From assembly GCA_907163075.1 (NCBI GenBank), contig CAJQTY010000002.1, positions 372,001 to 436,000 on the forward strand: a stretch of 64,000 nt of DNA. Direction: 5' to 3'. Shown here piece after piece: positions 39,744 to 48,788 of the stretch; positions within the stretch are counted from its first letter, which is position 1, and every line of letters begins with the position of its first letter. This DNA comes from an uncultured Rhodocyclaceae bacterium. Its GTDB lineage: Bacteria > Pseudomonadota > Gammaproteobacteria > Burkholderiales > Rhodocyclaceae. The notes under the pieces are model-generated. The model did no database searches, was not told the DNA's origin, and saw only the letters and a list, made by a program, of their open reading frames with translations. The translations under genes were made by a program, and so were the position numbers.

Positions 39744-40919
39744 ATGAAACGCAATCGACTCTCCTCGCGTAAACGCATTTCGGCCGACGCCGCCGAACTT
39801 GGCCGGCTGGCCACCGGCCTCGCCGAGTCCGGCGGCAAGCTGGAGGACGCCTTCTGGGAAAGACAGCTCGCCGAACTCGTCGACAAGCTGCTGCACGATG
39901 GCGCCGAAGACGACCTGAACGCCTCGCTCGACCGCCTCTTCGATTCGCACGCCGCGGCGCACGACAACCTCGCCGACCTCATCGAATCGCGCGCCGAATC
40001 CTGCGTGCTGACGCACCAGGGGCAGGACTTCGACATCCTGCTCTTCAGCGTGCCGGTGCTCGCCTGGTCGCGCTTCTCGATCCCGGCCGGCACGATTCCC
40101 AAGAGCACGCTACAAACGCTCAAGGTTCATCTCGGCGCCCATGTCTTCGCCGCCGGCGCCCAACTGGCGCTGGCCGATTACCTGTACAGCCCGGACCAGT
40201 TGCCGCGCAGCTTTGTCGATACCTGGCAGTTGATGCGCGACCTGGGTGGCGCGGCGCTGTGCAACACAGTGCTGAAGCTCGACGTATCGACCCTGCCCGA
40301 AACCAACCAGTTCCTCTCCGATACACGCTTTCTCATCGGCGCCATCGCCGTACGGCGCGGCATGGCGCTGTTCCGCTGGAACGAATCGGACAATTGCAGC
40401 CGCGAATCGGCGCTCAAGGAATGGGTCAAGCAGGGTGGCCCCTGCCTTGAGCCGCTACTCACCGGTTGCGCGTTCCAGGCGCTGCTCGCCGATTCCTACC
40501 ACGCCGCGTGCCGCACCGCCGACGTGGCCTCGCGCCCGTACTCGCTGCGCGCCTCGGTGGCCTTTCTGCAAACCACGCTGGGCAAGCCGGCCGAGGCGCT
40601 GCGGGCGACCATTGGCGGTTTCCACGACAAGCGCCTGGAGGAATACCGCATCGGATTCGGGCCGCGCGACGGCGACACGATCTTTCACGGCGTCGTCTGG
40701 CCGCTGCTCGGCGCCGAAGATGAAACGACCGACGTGATCGGTGAAGTCGAAGCCCTGCTGCGCGAATCCGGAATCAAGGAAGTCATGGTGCACAGCCAGC
40801 AGTTTCCCTTCGAGTTCTGCGACGACTGCGGCGCACCGCTCTATCCCAACGTCGAGGGTGATTCGGTGCACGCCGAAATGCCGGAGCAGAGCAACGCACC
40901 GTCGCAGACGCTGCACTGA
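39744..40919 (+). CDS. DUF2863 family protein
   Basis: This 391-aa protein belongs to a family found mainly in betaproteobacteria. It is soluble, with a possible zinc site near the C-terminus (CDDCGAPLYPN). ATG 39744 begins MKRNRLSSRKR, and the upstream extension is not conserved-looking. It ends 5 bp before bioA and probably shares a transcript with it. Function unknown. Confidence 0.85.
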   Translation: MKRNRLSSRKRISADAAELGRLATGLAESGGKLEDAFWERQLAELVDKLLHDGAEDDLNASLDRLFDSHAAAHDNLADLIESRAESCVLTHQGQDFDILLFSVPVLAWSRFSIPAGTIPKSTLQTLKVHLGAHVFAAGAQLALADYLYSPDQLPRSFVDTWQLMRDLGGAALCNTVLKLDVSTLPETNQFLSDTRFLIGAIAVRRGMALFRWNESDNCSRESALKEWVKQGGPCLEPLLTGCAFQALLADSYHAACRTADVASRPYSLRASVAFLQTTLGKPAEALRATIGGFHDKRLEEYRIGFGPRDGDTIFHGVVWPLLGAEDETTDVIGEVEALLRESGIKEVMVHSQQFPFEFCDDCGAPLYPNVEGDSVHAEMPEQSNAPSQTLH

Positions 40920-40924
40920 GCTCA

Positions 40925-42256
40925 ATGCGCAACAGCGACCTGCTGCAGCGCAGCCTCAATGCCGTCTGGCACCCGTGCACGCAGATGAAGCAGCATGCCA
41001 ACCAGGACGCCGGGGCGCTGCCGCTGATTCCGATCGCGCGCGGCCGGGGCGCCTGGCTCTACGATTTCGACGGCAAACGCTACCTGGACGGCATCAGCTC
41101 GTGGTGGGTCAATCTGTTCGGCCACTGCAACCCGCGCATCAACGCCGCGCTGCGCGAGCAGCTTGAGGAACTCGAACACGTCATCCTCGCTGGCTGCACG
41201 CACCGTCCGGTGGTCGAGCTTTCCGAGCGCCTGTCGGCGCTGACCGGCGGCGCGCTCGGCCACTGCTTCTACGCCTCCGACGGCGCCTCGGCGACCGAAA
41301 TCGCCCTGAAGATGTCCTTCCATAGCTGGCGCAACCGCGGCTTCGAGCAAAAATGCGATTTCCTCTGCCTGGCCGGCAGTTACCACGGTGAGACGGTCGG
41401 CGCGCTGGCCGTCACCGACGTCGCGCTGTTCAAGGACGCCTACGCGCCGCTGCTGCGCCCGGCCGCCACCGTGCCGACGCCGGACGCGCGCCAGGCAGGC
41501 GATGGCGAAACGCCCGCCGATGTCGCCCGGCGTGCCGCTGCCGCACTGGAAAGACATCTTGAACTGCATCACGCCAGCCTCGCCGCGCTGATCGTCGAAC
41601 CGCTGATCCAGTGCGCCAGCGGCATGGCCATGTACGACCCCGAGTATTTGCGTCTGGCCCGTACCCTGTGCGACCGTTACGATGTGCATCTGATCTGCGA
41701 CGAGATCGCCGTCGGCTGCGGTCGCACCGGCACTTTTTTCGCGCACGAGCAGGCGGGAATCAAGCCGGATTTCTTGTGCCTGTCGAAAGGCATTTCCGGC
41801 GGCTACCTGCCGCTCTCCATCGTGCTCACCAGCGATGCCGTATACGGCGCGTTCTACGACGACGCCACGGCGCGCGGCTTCCTGCACTCGCACTCGTACA
41901 CCGGCAACGCGCTGGCCTGCCGCGCCGCGCTGGCGACGCTCGACATCTTTGCCGCCGACAAGGTGCTGGAAGCGAACAAGGCGCGCGCGTGCAAGCTCGC
42001 CACCGCCCTCGCCCCGCTGGCGCAGCATGCACAGGTCAAACATTTGCGCCAGCGCGGGATGATCATCGCCTTCGATGTCGCCACTGCCGACCCGGTGTTC
42101 TCGCGCCGTTTCTACCGGGCGGCGCTCGATCGCGAGGCGCTGGTCCGCCCCATCGGCAACACCGTCTACCTGATGCCGCCCTACATCGTCAGCGACGAAG
42201 AAATTGCGCACCTCGGCAAAGCCGTCGAGGGCGCGCTGGCCGACACCTTGGAGTAA
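40925..42256 (+). CDS. bioA: Adenosylmethionine-8-amino-7-oxononanoate aminotransferase
   Basis: BioA makes 7,8-diaminopelargonate in biotin synthesis using S-adenosylmethionine as amino donor. The 443-aa class III PLP enzyme has WHPCTQMKQH, YLDGISSWWVNLFGH, the DEIAVGCGRTGTFFA loop, and PLP Lys in LCLSKGISGGYLPL. No other biotin genes are adjacent. The next gene, a methyltransferase, is 6 bp downstream. Confidence 0.96.
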   Translation: MRNSDLLQRSLNAVWHPCTQMKQHANQDAGALPLIPIARGRGAWLYDFDGKRYLDGISSWWVNLFGHCNPRINAALREQLEELEHVILAGCTHRPVVELSERLSALTGGALGHCFYASDGASATEIALKMSFHSWRNRGFEQKCDFLCLAGSYHGETVGALAVTDVALFKDAYAPLLRPAATVPTPDARQAGDGETPADVARRAAAALERHLELHHASLAALIVEPLIQCASGMAMYDPEYLRLARTLCDRYDVHLICDEIAVGCGRTGTFFAHEQAGIKPDFLCLSKGISGGYLPLSIVLTSDAVYGAFYDDATARGFLHSHSYTGNALACRAALATLDIFAADKVLEANKARACKLATALAPLAQHAQVKHLRQRGMIIAFDVATADPVFSRRFYRAALDREALVRPIGNTVYLMPPYIVSDEEIAHLGKAVEGALADTLE

Positions 42257-42262
42257 GAAGAG

Positions 42263-42898
42263 ATGAATCCGGATATCCAGGAAAACACATGGAACAATCG
42301 CTATCGGGATGCCGGTGAGCACTATCTGTTCGGTACCGAACCGAACCGCTTTCTCGCACATCGCGCCGCACTCTTGCTGAACGGCCAGACGGCACTGGCG
42401 GTCGCCGACGGCGAGGGCCGAAACTCGGTCTGGCTGGCCGAGCAGGGGCTCGCGGTCACCGCCGTTGAAATCTCGCCGGTGGCCATCGAGAAGGCCCGGC
42501 GACTCGCCGCCGGGCGCAAGGTCGACGTCCGCTTCATGCTGGCTGACATGCTGGCGCCCAACTGGCCGCCGCTTGAACTGGACAGCAGTTTTGACTGGGT
42601 GATCGGAATTTTTATCCAGTTCGTCGCCCCGGCAGCCCGGGAGCGGCAATTTGAAGTCATGAAACAACTGACGCGGCCGGGCGGGCGCATCCTGCTGCAC
42701 GGCTACACGCCAAAGCAGCTCGACTACAAGACCGGCGGACCGGCGGCCAGCGAAAACCTCTATACCCGCGAGCGGCTGCAGGCCGCCTTCGCCGACTGGG
42801 AAATCGAGGAAATCATCGATTACGAGGACGACATTTCCGAGGGCGTCGGACACAAGGGGCGCTCGGCCCTGATTGGCCTGATCGCCAGAAAACCCTGA
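42263..42898 (+). CDS. Class I SAM-dependent methyltransferase
   Basis: This 211-aa protein has motif I ALAVADGEGRNSVWLAEQG and a following acidic residue in VTAVEISPVAIEKA, typical of TehB/UbiE-like small-molecule methyltransferases. It lies 6 bp after bioA. It is not a BioC by recognisable signature; the substrate is unknown. Confidence 0.85.
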   Translation: MNPDIQENTWNNRYRDAGEHYLFGTEPNRFLAHRAALLLNGQTALAVADGEGRNSVWLAEQGLAVTAVEISPVAIEKARRLAAGRKVDVRFMLADMLAPNWPPLELDSSFDWVIGIFIQFVAPAARERQFEVMKQLTRPGGRILLHGYTPKQLDYKTGGPAASENLYTRERLQAAFADWEIEEIIDYEDDISEGVGHKGRSALIGLIARKP

Positions 42899-42955
42899 AG
42901 CGATTTCCTGGATTGCAAGGCGTGGCGGATAAGGCCGCGGCTACGCCGGTCCGGG

Positions 42956-43138
42956 CTACGAGGTACGCCGCTCCACATCCCGCCGGTACTCGTCGAACAG
43001 GGCCTCCAGCGCGGCGTACTTTCGGGCCCATTCCTCGCAGGACGGGCAGTGTACGTTTTTGCTCAAGGGCTCATCGTCTTCCACCGGCTCAAGCGAGTCC
43101 GGATGAAGGCCGAAGGCATCGGCAATTTCCTTGGTCAA
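42956..43138 (-). CDS. Small CxxC protein with TTG start
   Basis: This 60-aa protein begins with TTG at 43138, which is supported by AAAGGAGAG about 7 bases upstream. It has a possible zinc or redox pair CPSC near residue 32 and a charged helical tail (EWARKYAALEALFDEYRR). It is convergent with the methyltransferase gene. I do not recognise the family. Confidence 0.65.
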   Translation of the reverse strand: MTKEIADAFGLHPDSLEPVEDDEPLSKNVHCPSCEEWARKYAALEALFDEYRRDVERRTS

Positions 43139-43232
43139 TTCGTCTCTCCTTTACAGGCAATCCGCCGCAGCGTCGTCAACGTCTTCTTCGATACCACAAA
43201 ATTGTAGCTCGTTAGCACATGGAGCGGCGATC

Positions 43233-43262
43233 AAAAAAAACGGGACCCGAAGATCCCGTTTT
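43233..43262 (-). terminator. Rho-independent terminator after dctM
   Basis: On the minus strand, nine-base arms (43254-43262 and 43237-43245) flank an 8-base loop and run into extra T residues (43236-43233). It ends the dctPQM transcript. Confidence 0.85.
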
Positions 43263-43284
43263 CTGCATCACCGCCCTCACCGCC

Positions 43285-44643
43285 TCAGAACACCGGTGCG
43301 CCCTTGAGCAGCGTCGGAATCCAGGTTGAGAACGACGGCACATAGGTAACGACGGCCATCACGGCAAAGAGCGCGCCGTAGAACGGCGTGATGCTCTTCA
43401 TCACCTGTTCGACCGAGACCTCGCCGATGGCGCACCCCACGAACTGTGTCGTCCCCACCGGCGGCGTGTTCAGCCCGAGCGCGCAGTTGAGCAGTATGAC
43501 CATGCCGAACTGCACCGGACCCATGCCCATCTGGATCGCCAGCGGCAGGAACAGCGGCGTGCAGATCAGGATGGTCGAAGCCATGTCCATGAAGGTGCCG
43601 AGGATGAACAGGATCAGGTTGATCAGGAAAAACATCACGTACGGGTTGGTCGTCGCGGAAAGCAGCAGTTCGGCTGTCTTGTCCGGGATTTCCAGGATCG
43701 CCATGATGTACTGGAACATCGTCGATACGCCGATCAGCAGCAGTACCACGCCGGTCGTCTTGGCGGCCTTGGCCGCCGCCTTCATCAGCTTGCTCCAGGT
43801 CATCGTGCGGTAGCCGAGGAAGGTGAGCAGCAGCGTGTAGGTCACGGCGATGCCGGCGGCTTCGGTGGCGGTGGTGATGCCGGCGATGATGCAGCCGAGG
43901 ATGATGACGATCACCAGCATGCCCGGGGCGGCGGCGATGCACGAGGTGAGCACCGCGTTCCAGCCAGCGAACTTGTCCAGTGTGCGCGACCCGTCGGCGC
44001 GCACCGGGTAGCCTTCGCGCTTGGCCACCCAGTAGGCGGCGAACAGCATGCAGGCCATCAGCACGAGCACCGGCAACAGGCCGGCGAACATCAGGTCGCC
44101 GATCGACACGCCCTTGACCATGACGTTGTGGCCCAGCAACATGCCGCTGCTGCTGGAGGCGGCGAAGGCGTAGATGATCAGGTTGTGCGAGGTCGGCATC
44201 AGGGCGCCGGCCAGCGAGGCATGCGTGGTGACGTTCACCGCGTAGTCGGCGCTGTAGCCTTCTCTCTTCATCATCGGGATCATGACGCCGCCCATCGCCG
44301 AAACGTCGGCCACCGGCGAGCCGGAGACGCCGCCGAACAGCGTGCACGCCACCACGTTGGCCATGCCCAGGCCGCCACGCCAGTGGCCGACCAGGTTGCG
44401 GGCGAAATTGACGATCTTGTCGGCGACGCCGCCATGCAGCATCAGTTCGCCGGAGAAGATGAAGAAGGGGATGGCCAGGAAGGAAAAGACGTTCATCCCG
44501 GAGATCATGTTCTGGAAGGCGAGCTCGAGCGGGAAGCCTTCCACCCAGTAGGTGGCCAGGCAGCTGAGGGCGATCGAAAAGGCGACCGGTACCCCGAGCA
44601 GCAGGAAGAGCGTGAAGCTGATACAGAGGACGGTCAGTGCCAT
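43285..44643 (-). CDS. dctM: TRAP transporter large permease DctM
   Basis: This 452-aa protein is the 12-TM ion-coupled permease of a tripartite transporter for organic acids. The N-terminus reads LFLLLGVPVAFSIAL, and typical loops are FGGVSGSPVADVSAMG and NCALGLNTPPVGT. ATG 44643 overlaps dctQ by 10 bp, a sign of coupling. Confidence 0.96.
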   Translation of the reverse strand: MALTVLCISFTLFLLLGVPVAFSIALSCLATYWVEGFPLELAFQNMISGMNVFSFLAIPFFIFSGELMLHGGVADKIVNFARNLVGHWRGGLGMANVVACTLFGGVSGSPVADVSAMGGVMIPMMKREGYSADYAVNVTTHASLAGALMPTSHNLIIYAFAASSSSGMLLGHNVMVKGVSIGDLMFAGLLPVLVLMACMLFAAYWVAKREGYPVRADGSRTLDKFAGWNAVLTSCIAAAPGMLVIVIILGCIIAGITTATEAAGIAVTYTLLLTFLGYRTMTWSKLMKAAAKAAKTTGVVLLLIGVSTMFQYIMAILEIPDKTAELLLSATTNPYVMFFLINLILFILGTFMDMASTILICTPLFLPLAIQMGMGPVQFGMVILLNCALGLNTPPVGTTQFVGCAIGEVSVEQVMKSITPFYGALFAVMAVVTYVPSFSTWIPTLLKGAPVF

Positions 44644-45128
44644 GATGGGATCACTTCCTTGTCGGTAAACATTGCAATCAGGTGTTCGATCGAGAACAGG
44701 ACGATCAGTGCGCCGGCGGCCACTGCGGGGATATAGCGGTAGGCTTCGGAGATGCCCAGCGTGGGGATGCTGTTGGGCCACACGGAAATCGCCATGGTCG
44801 TGCAGCCCCAGACGAGGGCGGCGCCGAAACAGATGGTGATCAGGCCGACCAGGTTGCCGATCCAGAACTGGTAGGACTTGGGCAGCAGGCCGGTCAGGGA
44901 TTCCATGCCGATGTGGCCTTCGTCGCGCACGCCGGCGGCGGCGCCGAACATGGCGACGTTGATGACCAGGATCAGGGCCACCTGTTCCGACCACGACGGG
45001 GCGTCATTGAGGATGTAGCGCCAGATCACCGAGCCGACGACGACGCCGACGATCCCCAGCAGGCAGGCGACGGCGATGTACATCGCCCAACGGGACAGTC
45101 GGGCGTTAAGGCAGGTTAGCCAATTCAT
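44634..45128 (-). CDS. dctQ: TRAP transporter small permease DctQ
   Basis: This 164-aa, four-TM protein bridges DctP delivery to DctM. It has typical DctQ sequence (WRYILNDAPSWSEQVALI, then VRDEGHIGMES). It lies between dctP and dctM, 83 bp after dctP and overlapping dctM by 10 bp. Confidence 0.94.
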   Translation of the reverse strand: MNWLTCLNARLSRWAMYIAVACLLGIVGVVVGSVIWRYILNDAPSWSEQVALILVINVAMFGAAAGVRDEGHIGMESLTGLLPKSYQFWIGNLVGLITICFGAALVWGCTTMAISVWPNSIPTLGISEAYRYIPAVAAGALIVLFSIEHLIAMFTDKEVIPSWH

Positions 45129-45138
45129 TGCTTTACTC

Positions 45139-45178
45139 CAAAAAACAACCCGAAGATGCGCAGAGCACAGCTTCGGGC
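45139..45178 (-). terminator. Terminator-like attenuator between dctP and dctQ
   Basis: On the minus strand, seven-base arms (45172-45178 and 45150-45156) enclose a GC-rich loop and are followed by a T-rich stretch before dctQ. It would let the binding protein be made in excess of the permeases, as is common for TRAP and ABC operons. Confidence 0.6.
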
Positions 45179-45211
45179 TTGATTGCTATCGTTTGAACAC
45201 CTGAAACCTGA

Positions 45212-46192
45212 TTACTTGGTGTTGACGATTTTCTGGACCAGCCCCTTGAGTTCCGGGGTCGGGGAGAATTTGTCCCACACCGGCTTCATGACGCTAACGA
45301 ATTCGGCCTTGTTGACGTCGGAAACGAAGGTGGCGCCGTTATCCATGGCGATCTTCTTGGAGGCCTGTTCCTTCTTGGTCCATAGATCGATGTAGTAGGG
45401 AACGGTTTCTTTGGCGGCATCCCGGATGATCTTCTGTTCTTCCTTGCTCAGCGTGTCCCAGACCTTCTTGGAGAAGACGACGACTTCCGGCGACATGACG
45501 TGCTGCGTTTCGCTGTAGATCGGGGCGGCTTCGTAGTGCTTGGCCGTTTCATACGATGGGTAGTTGTTTTCGGCGGCGTCGACCAGGCCGGTCTTCAGCG
45601 CGGTGTAAACTTCGGCCATCGGGATCGGCGTCGGGTTGGCACCCATCGCCTGCGCCAGGCTGACCCACAGGTCGGACTGCTGGACGCGGATCTTCATGCC
45701 TTTGACGTCGGCCAGGTTGCGTACCGGCTTCTTGGCGTAGATGGAGCGGGCGCCGGATTCCCACAGGACCAGGCCAACGAATCCGGCCTTTTCGAAGGCG
45801 GCGAGGATGTCGTCACCGGCCGGGCCGGCCATGGCGTTGCGGAAGTGTTTGATGTCGCGGAAGATGAACGGGAAGGACGGGACCATGGTTTCCGGGATGA
45901 TGCCGTGGAAGGCGGCGGTGCTCACGCGCACCATGTCCAGCGCGCCAATCTTGACTTGTTCGACGGTATCCTTTTCCGAACCCAGCGAGCTGTTGCCGAA
46001 GACCTTGACGTTGTATTTGCCGTTGGTCTTCTGGCTGACGATTTCGCCGATCTTTTTCACCGTCATTACGGTCGGGTAGTCGGCCGGGTGCACGTCCGCC
46101 GAACGGAAATCACGCGCCTGCACCGGCGCCGCGCTTAAGGCAAACGCCGACGCCAGAACGACACCCATAACCTTTTTCAGTTGTTGCTTCAT
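45212..46192 (-). CDS. dctP: TRAP transporter solute-binding protein DctP
   Basis: This 326-aa periplasmic protein has a signal peptide (VVLASAFALSAAPVQA) and the DctP-type fold. Ligand Arg is expected in MKIRVQQSDLW, and PTPIPMAEVYTALKTGLVDAAE is typical of C4-dicarboxylate or related carboxylate binders. GAGGAGGAAAAG precedes ATG 46192. The ligand cannot be told from sequence alone. Confidence 0.95.
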   Translation of the reverse strand: MKQQLKKVMGVVLASAFALSAAPVQARDFRSADVHPADYPTVMTVKKIGEIVSQKTNGKYNVKVFGNSSLGSEKDTVEQVKIGALDMVRVSTAAFHGIIPETMVPSFPFIFRDIKHFRNAMAGPAGDDILAAFEKAGFVGLVLWESGARSIYAKKPVRNLADVKGMKIRVQQSDLWVSLAQAMGANPTPIPMAEVYTALKTGLVDAAENNYPSYETAKHYEAAPIYSETQHVMSPEVVVFSKKVWDTLSKEEQKIIRDAAKETVPYYIDLWTKKEQASKKIAMDNGATFVSDVNKAEFVSVMKPVWDKFSPTPELKGLVQKIVNTK

Positions 46193-46304
46193 CTTTTCCT
46201 CCTCAAGAAATACAAAAGGCAAAACGCCCCCCGATCAACCCCTTCGGTGCCGAAGCAAGCTCCTACACCAACATGTGCAGGAATATACGCCAAGAAGAAA
46301 AGGC

Positions 46305-46354
46305 GTTCAAGCTTTTTTGGAACCTAATTCCATTTTTTTGATTTAAGCTTGAAC
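46305..46354. promoter_or_regulatory. Nested palindromes upstream of dctP
   Basis: Gttcaagctt (46305-46314) and its complement (46345-46354) flank T-rich runs and an inner tggaa/ttcca pair. The structure lies about 110-160 bp upstream of the dctP start, so it may be the operator of the transporter operon. Nothing else is recognised in the gap 46193-46479. Confidence 0.45.
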
Positions 46355-46479
46355 ACGCCACAGTCCCGTCGATAAGCGACTGATTGCATTAGCCCGGCAA
46401 TCATCATCGGCAGAGTCCGCGAAGCCGCTCCTGGAGCCGATCCGGGGAGCTTTGCGCGTGTCGGCCGACGCTTGCCCGG

Positions 46480-47085
46480 TCAGGTCAGGCTGACCAGTTT
46501 CGGATCGTCAAAGTGGTCGACGAGAATACGCCGCACGCGATCTTGCCAGAGCGTGGCAAAAACCTCGGCGACGACCGGGTCGCGTTCGCCGGCCAGCAGG
46601 CGTTGCAGCAGCGGGGCGCTGCGCGGGTCGGCGGCGACCTGTTCGAGATGCAGCGCGGCGGTGAGGCTGGCACCGCTGTCCCGGCGCGCAAAACGGATCT
46701 CTCCCGGCAGATCGAGTTCCTCGAAAGCGAGCAGCTTGCGCCGCGCAAAGTGGCCGGCGATTCCCTTGAAGCCGCCGATGCCGGCCGCGCCGGTGATCAG
46801 CCCGACGACCGCCGCCATCACGCCGACGACCCCATCCTGCTGCGCCCCGCGAAAATCGACCTGAATCTCCCCGCGTTCGGGCAGTTCGTCCGGGTAAAGC
46901 GCGGCCAGCGCACGGCAAGTGAGCAGATAGGCGCCGGCGACCGTCGGGCAGGAGTGGCCGGCCAGCTTGACCGCGTCGACGTAACGGTATTCGATGATGC
47001 CGCCAGCGGCCGCGCCGAGAAACTCGGCCAGACGGTCGTGCACGGCAATCGGCGGCACGTCGGAAAAGAAGGACGGAAAGCCCAT
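46480..47085 (-). CDS. FmdE-like domain protein
   Basis: This 201-aa protein has KLAGHSCPTVAGAYL near residue 40, which resembles the HGHxCP-type metal motif of FmdE (the formylmethanofuran dehydrogenase subunit E domain found in many unrelated bacteria). It also has a Gly-rich helix VVGLITGAAGIGGFKGIAGHF. It starts 4 bp after the gloA stop, so the pair is co-transcribed. The role is unknown. Confidence 0.65.
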   Translation of the reverse strand: MGFPSFFSDVPPIAVHDRLAEFLGAAAGGIIEYRYVDAVKLAGHSCPTVAGAYLLTCRALAALYPDELPERGEIQVDFRGAQQDGVVGVMAAVVGLITGAAGIGGFKGIAGHFARRKLLAFEELDLPGEIRFARRDSGASLTAALHLEQVAADPRSAPLLQRLLAGERDPVVAEVFATLWQDRVRRILVDHFDDPKLVSLT

Positions 47086-47089
47086 GCGC

Positions 47090-47479
47090 CTAGAGCGTAT
47101 TTTTCTGGATCAACTCGATCTTGTAGCCATCCGGATCCTCGGCGAAGGCGATCACGGTCGTTCCGTGCTTCATCGGCCCGGCCTCGCGTGTCACCTTGCC
47201 GCCCCTGGCCTTGATCAGTTCGCAGGCGGCATAGGCATCATCGACGGCCAGCGCGACATGGCCGAAGCCGTTGCCCAGATCGTAGGCTGTCGTGTCCCAG
47301 TTGTGCGTCAGTTCGAGCACCGCGCCCTCGCTTTCCTCGCCATAGCCGACAAAGGCATTGGTGAAACGCCCGTCGGGATAGTCCTGGCGGCGTAGCAGGC
47401 GCATGCCGAGAACTTCGGTGTAGAAGGCGATCGAGCGCTCAAGCGAGCCGACGCGGATCATGGTGTGCAGGATTCTCAT
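47090..47479 (-). CDS. gloA: Lactoylglutathione lyase (glyoxalase I)
   Basis: It converts the methylglyoxal-glutathione adduct to S-lactoylglutathione. The 129-aa VOC-fold protein has metal ligands in [31 protein letters not shown] and YKIELIQ. AAGGAGT precedes ATG 47479. It is co-transcribed with the FmdE-like gene. Confidence 0.96.
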   Translation of the reverse strand: MRILHTMIRVGSLERSIAFYTEVLGMRLLRRQDYPDGRFTNAFVGYGEESEGAVLELTHNWDTTAYDLGNGFGHVALAVDDAYAACELIKARGGKVTREAGPMKHGTTVIAFAEDPDGYKIELIQKNTL

Positions 47480-47554
47480 GGGGACTCCTTATGGGTTGCT
47501 CGGATCGGATGCGCTGCGGCGCATCGGGCGATGTCCGGATTCTATCGCTTTTGC

Positions 47555-47650
47555 CCGAGGAAGAATTCGCGGTGAACAACCGGCCAGGCCGCTTGCCGAT
47601 CGTCGGCAAAAACGTCGCTGCCATTGCCAGGATCAAAAGGTACTTTTTCG
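47555..47650 (-). pseudogene. Fragment of a response-regulator receiver domain
   Basis: On the minus strand this reads ILAMAA in one frame and DVFADDRQA in another, matching the kinase receiver domain segment [20 protein letters not shown] encoded at about 48870-48940. A 25-base string is identical (47591-47615 and 48886-48910). No full domain remains. It lies in the 433-bp gap between gloA and the Cache gene, which otherwise holds nothing recognised. Confidence 0.6.
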
Positions 47651-47912
47651 GTCCTTCTTCCGGCGCCTTTTCTGGTGGAATTCACCGCCCAGCGCGCGGC
47701 GCGCCGGCCGCCTGTCCCCGGCGATGCAGGCAGAATATGACGCATAAAAGTCGGCGAACGCCGCCGCGGCGTTTAATTTGCTTTCCATAAGCATTTATGG
47801 GCTACACTTTTGCCCGGAAAGACATTCTTTCCACGTGCAAGCAGCCCGGCAACGGCGTGCTGTCGCCGTTGCCATTTCGCTATTTCCTGATGATCTGACA
47901 AGGAGAATTTCG

Positions 47913-48356
47913 ATGCTACGTCGAATTGCCACTGTTTCAACACTCGCCGCTTTCGCATTTGCCGGTAGCGTTACGGCCGCGGAATACGGAACGCCGGCCG
48001 AGGCCAAGGCCATGCTTGAAAAGGCCGTCGCCGCGGTAAAAGGCGACAAGGCCGGCGCCCTCGCCATGTTCGCCAAGGGCGAAGGCGGCTTCAAGGACAG
48101 GGACTTGTATCCGTATTGCGGCGGCCCGGACGGGAACTTCACCGCCCATCCGACCTTACTCGGCAAGAGCCTGAAAGAGCTCAAGGACAAGGCCGGCAAG
48201 CCGCTCGGCGAAGACGTCTACGCCGCCGCCAAGGACGGCGTTATTTCCGAGGTTTCCTATATGTGGCCACGCCCCGGCCAGGCCGATCCGGTCGCCAAGG
48301 TGGTGTATGTTACGCGGATCGGCGACCAGGTCTGCGCCGTCGGCTACTACAAGTAG
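47913..48356 (+). CDS. Periplasmic single-Cache-domain protein
   Basis: This 147-aa protein has a signal peptide (ATVSTLAAFAFAGSVTAA) and a Cache_2-like domain (AKAMLEKAVAAVKGDK at the start, then FKDRDLYPYCGGPDG and VYVTRIGDQVCAVGYYK at the end). Such proteins bind small ligands, such as organic acids, and act with chemoreceptors or kinases. AAGGAGAAT precedes ATG 47913. The hybrid kinase gene next door is convergent. Confidence 0.85.
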   Translation: MLRRIATVSTLAAFAFAGSVTAAEYGTPAEAKAMLEKAVAAVKGDKAGALAMFAKGEGGFKDRDLYPYCGGPDGNFTAHPTLLGKSLKELKDKAGKPLGEDVYAAAKDGVISEVSYMWPRPGQADPVAKVVYVTRIGDQVCAVGYYK

Positions 48357-48419
48357 GCCGCCTTGCCGCGAGGCCTGCCGGGAAGCGCCGGGCTGGCATG
48401 CGGAGACTCATTCGATCGA

Positions 48420-48442
48420 CCCCGTCGCAGCGGGGTTTTTTT
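48420..48442 (+). terminator. Rho-independent terminator after the Cache gene
   Basis: Arms ccccg/cgggg with a 6-base loop are followed by seven T residues. From here to 48788 there is no gene that I can support; frames there are short and not conserved-looking. Confidence 0.7.
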
Positions 48443-48788
48443 CGGCCCTCTTTCGTCCCGGGCCCGACTCGAATTTCGGTAGTCAGCGCTTGATCCAGCG
48501 GACAAGCATCGATTCCTATCCACGCCTTCGACGATACGAGGTCCAAAGAATATCTTCGGGTATCGGGTTCCGCCAAATCATGCTGACAGCGTGGTCGCAT
48601 CGCGTCGGCGGCGCGATCGCTGTCGGCGCGCGTCAAGGTAGCTGTCCCCCGAGTCATGCAGCGGCTGAATAGTATGCCACCTGAAAGCGACGTGGTCGGA
48701 ATACGGCGCGGTGGAGAAAACCGAGCGCCGCACGATTGCCGACTCGGCACTGGCCATCGTCGCCATCATCATTTTCGTGACCGGCGCC

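Noticed and set aside
40922-42853. 643-aa frame opposite bioA and the methyltransferase
   Set aside because: Spans two well-supported genes on the other strand; shadow.
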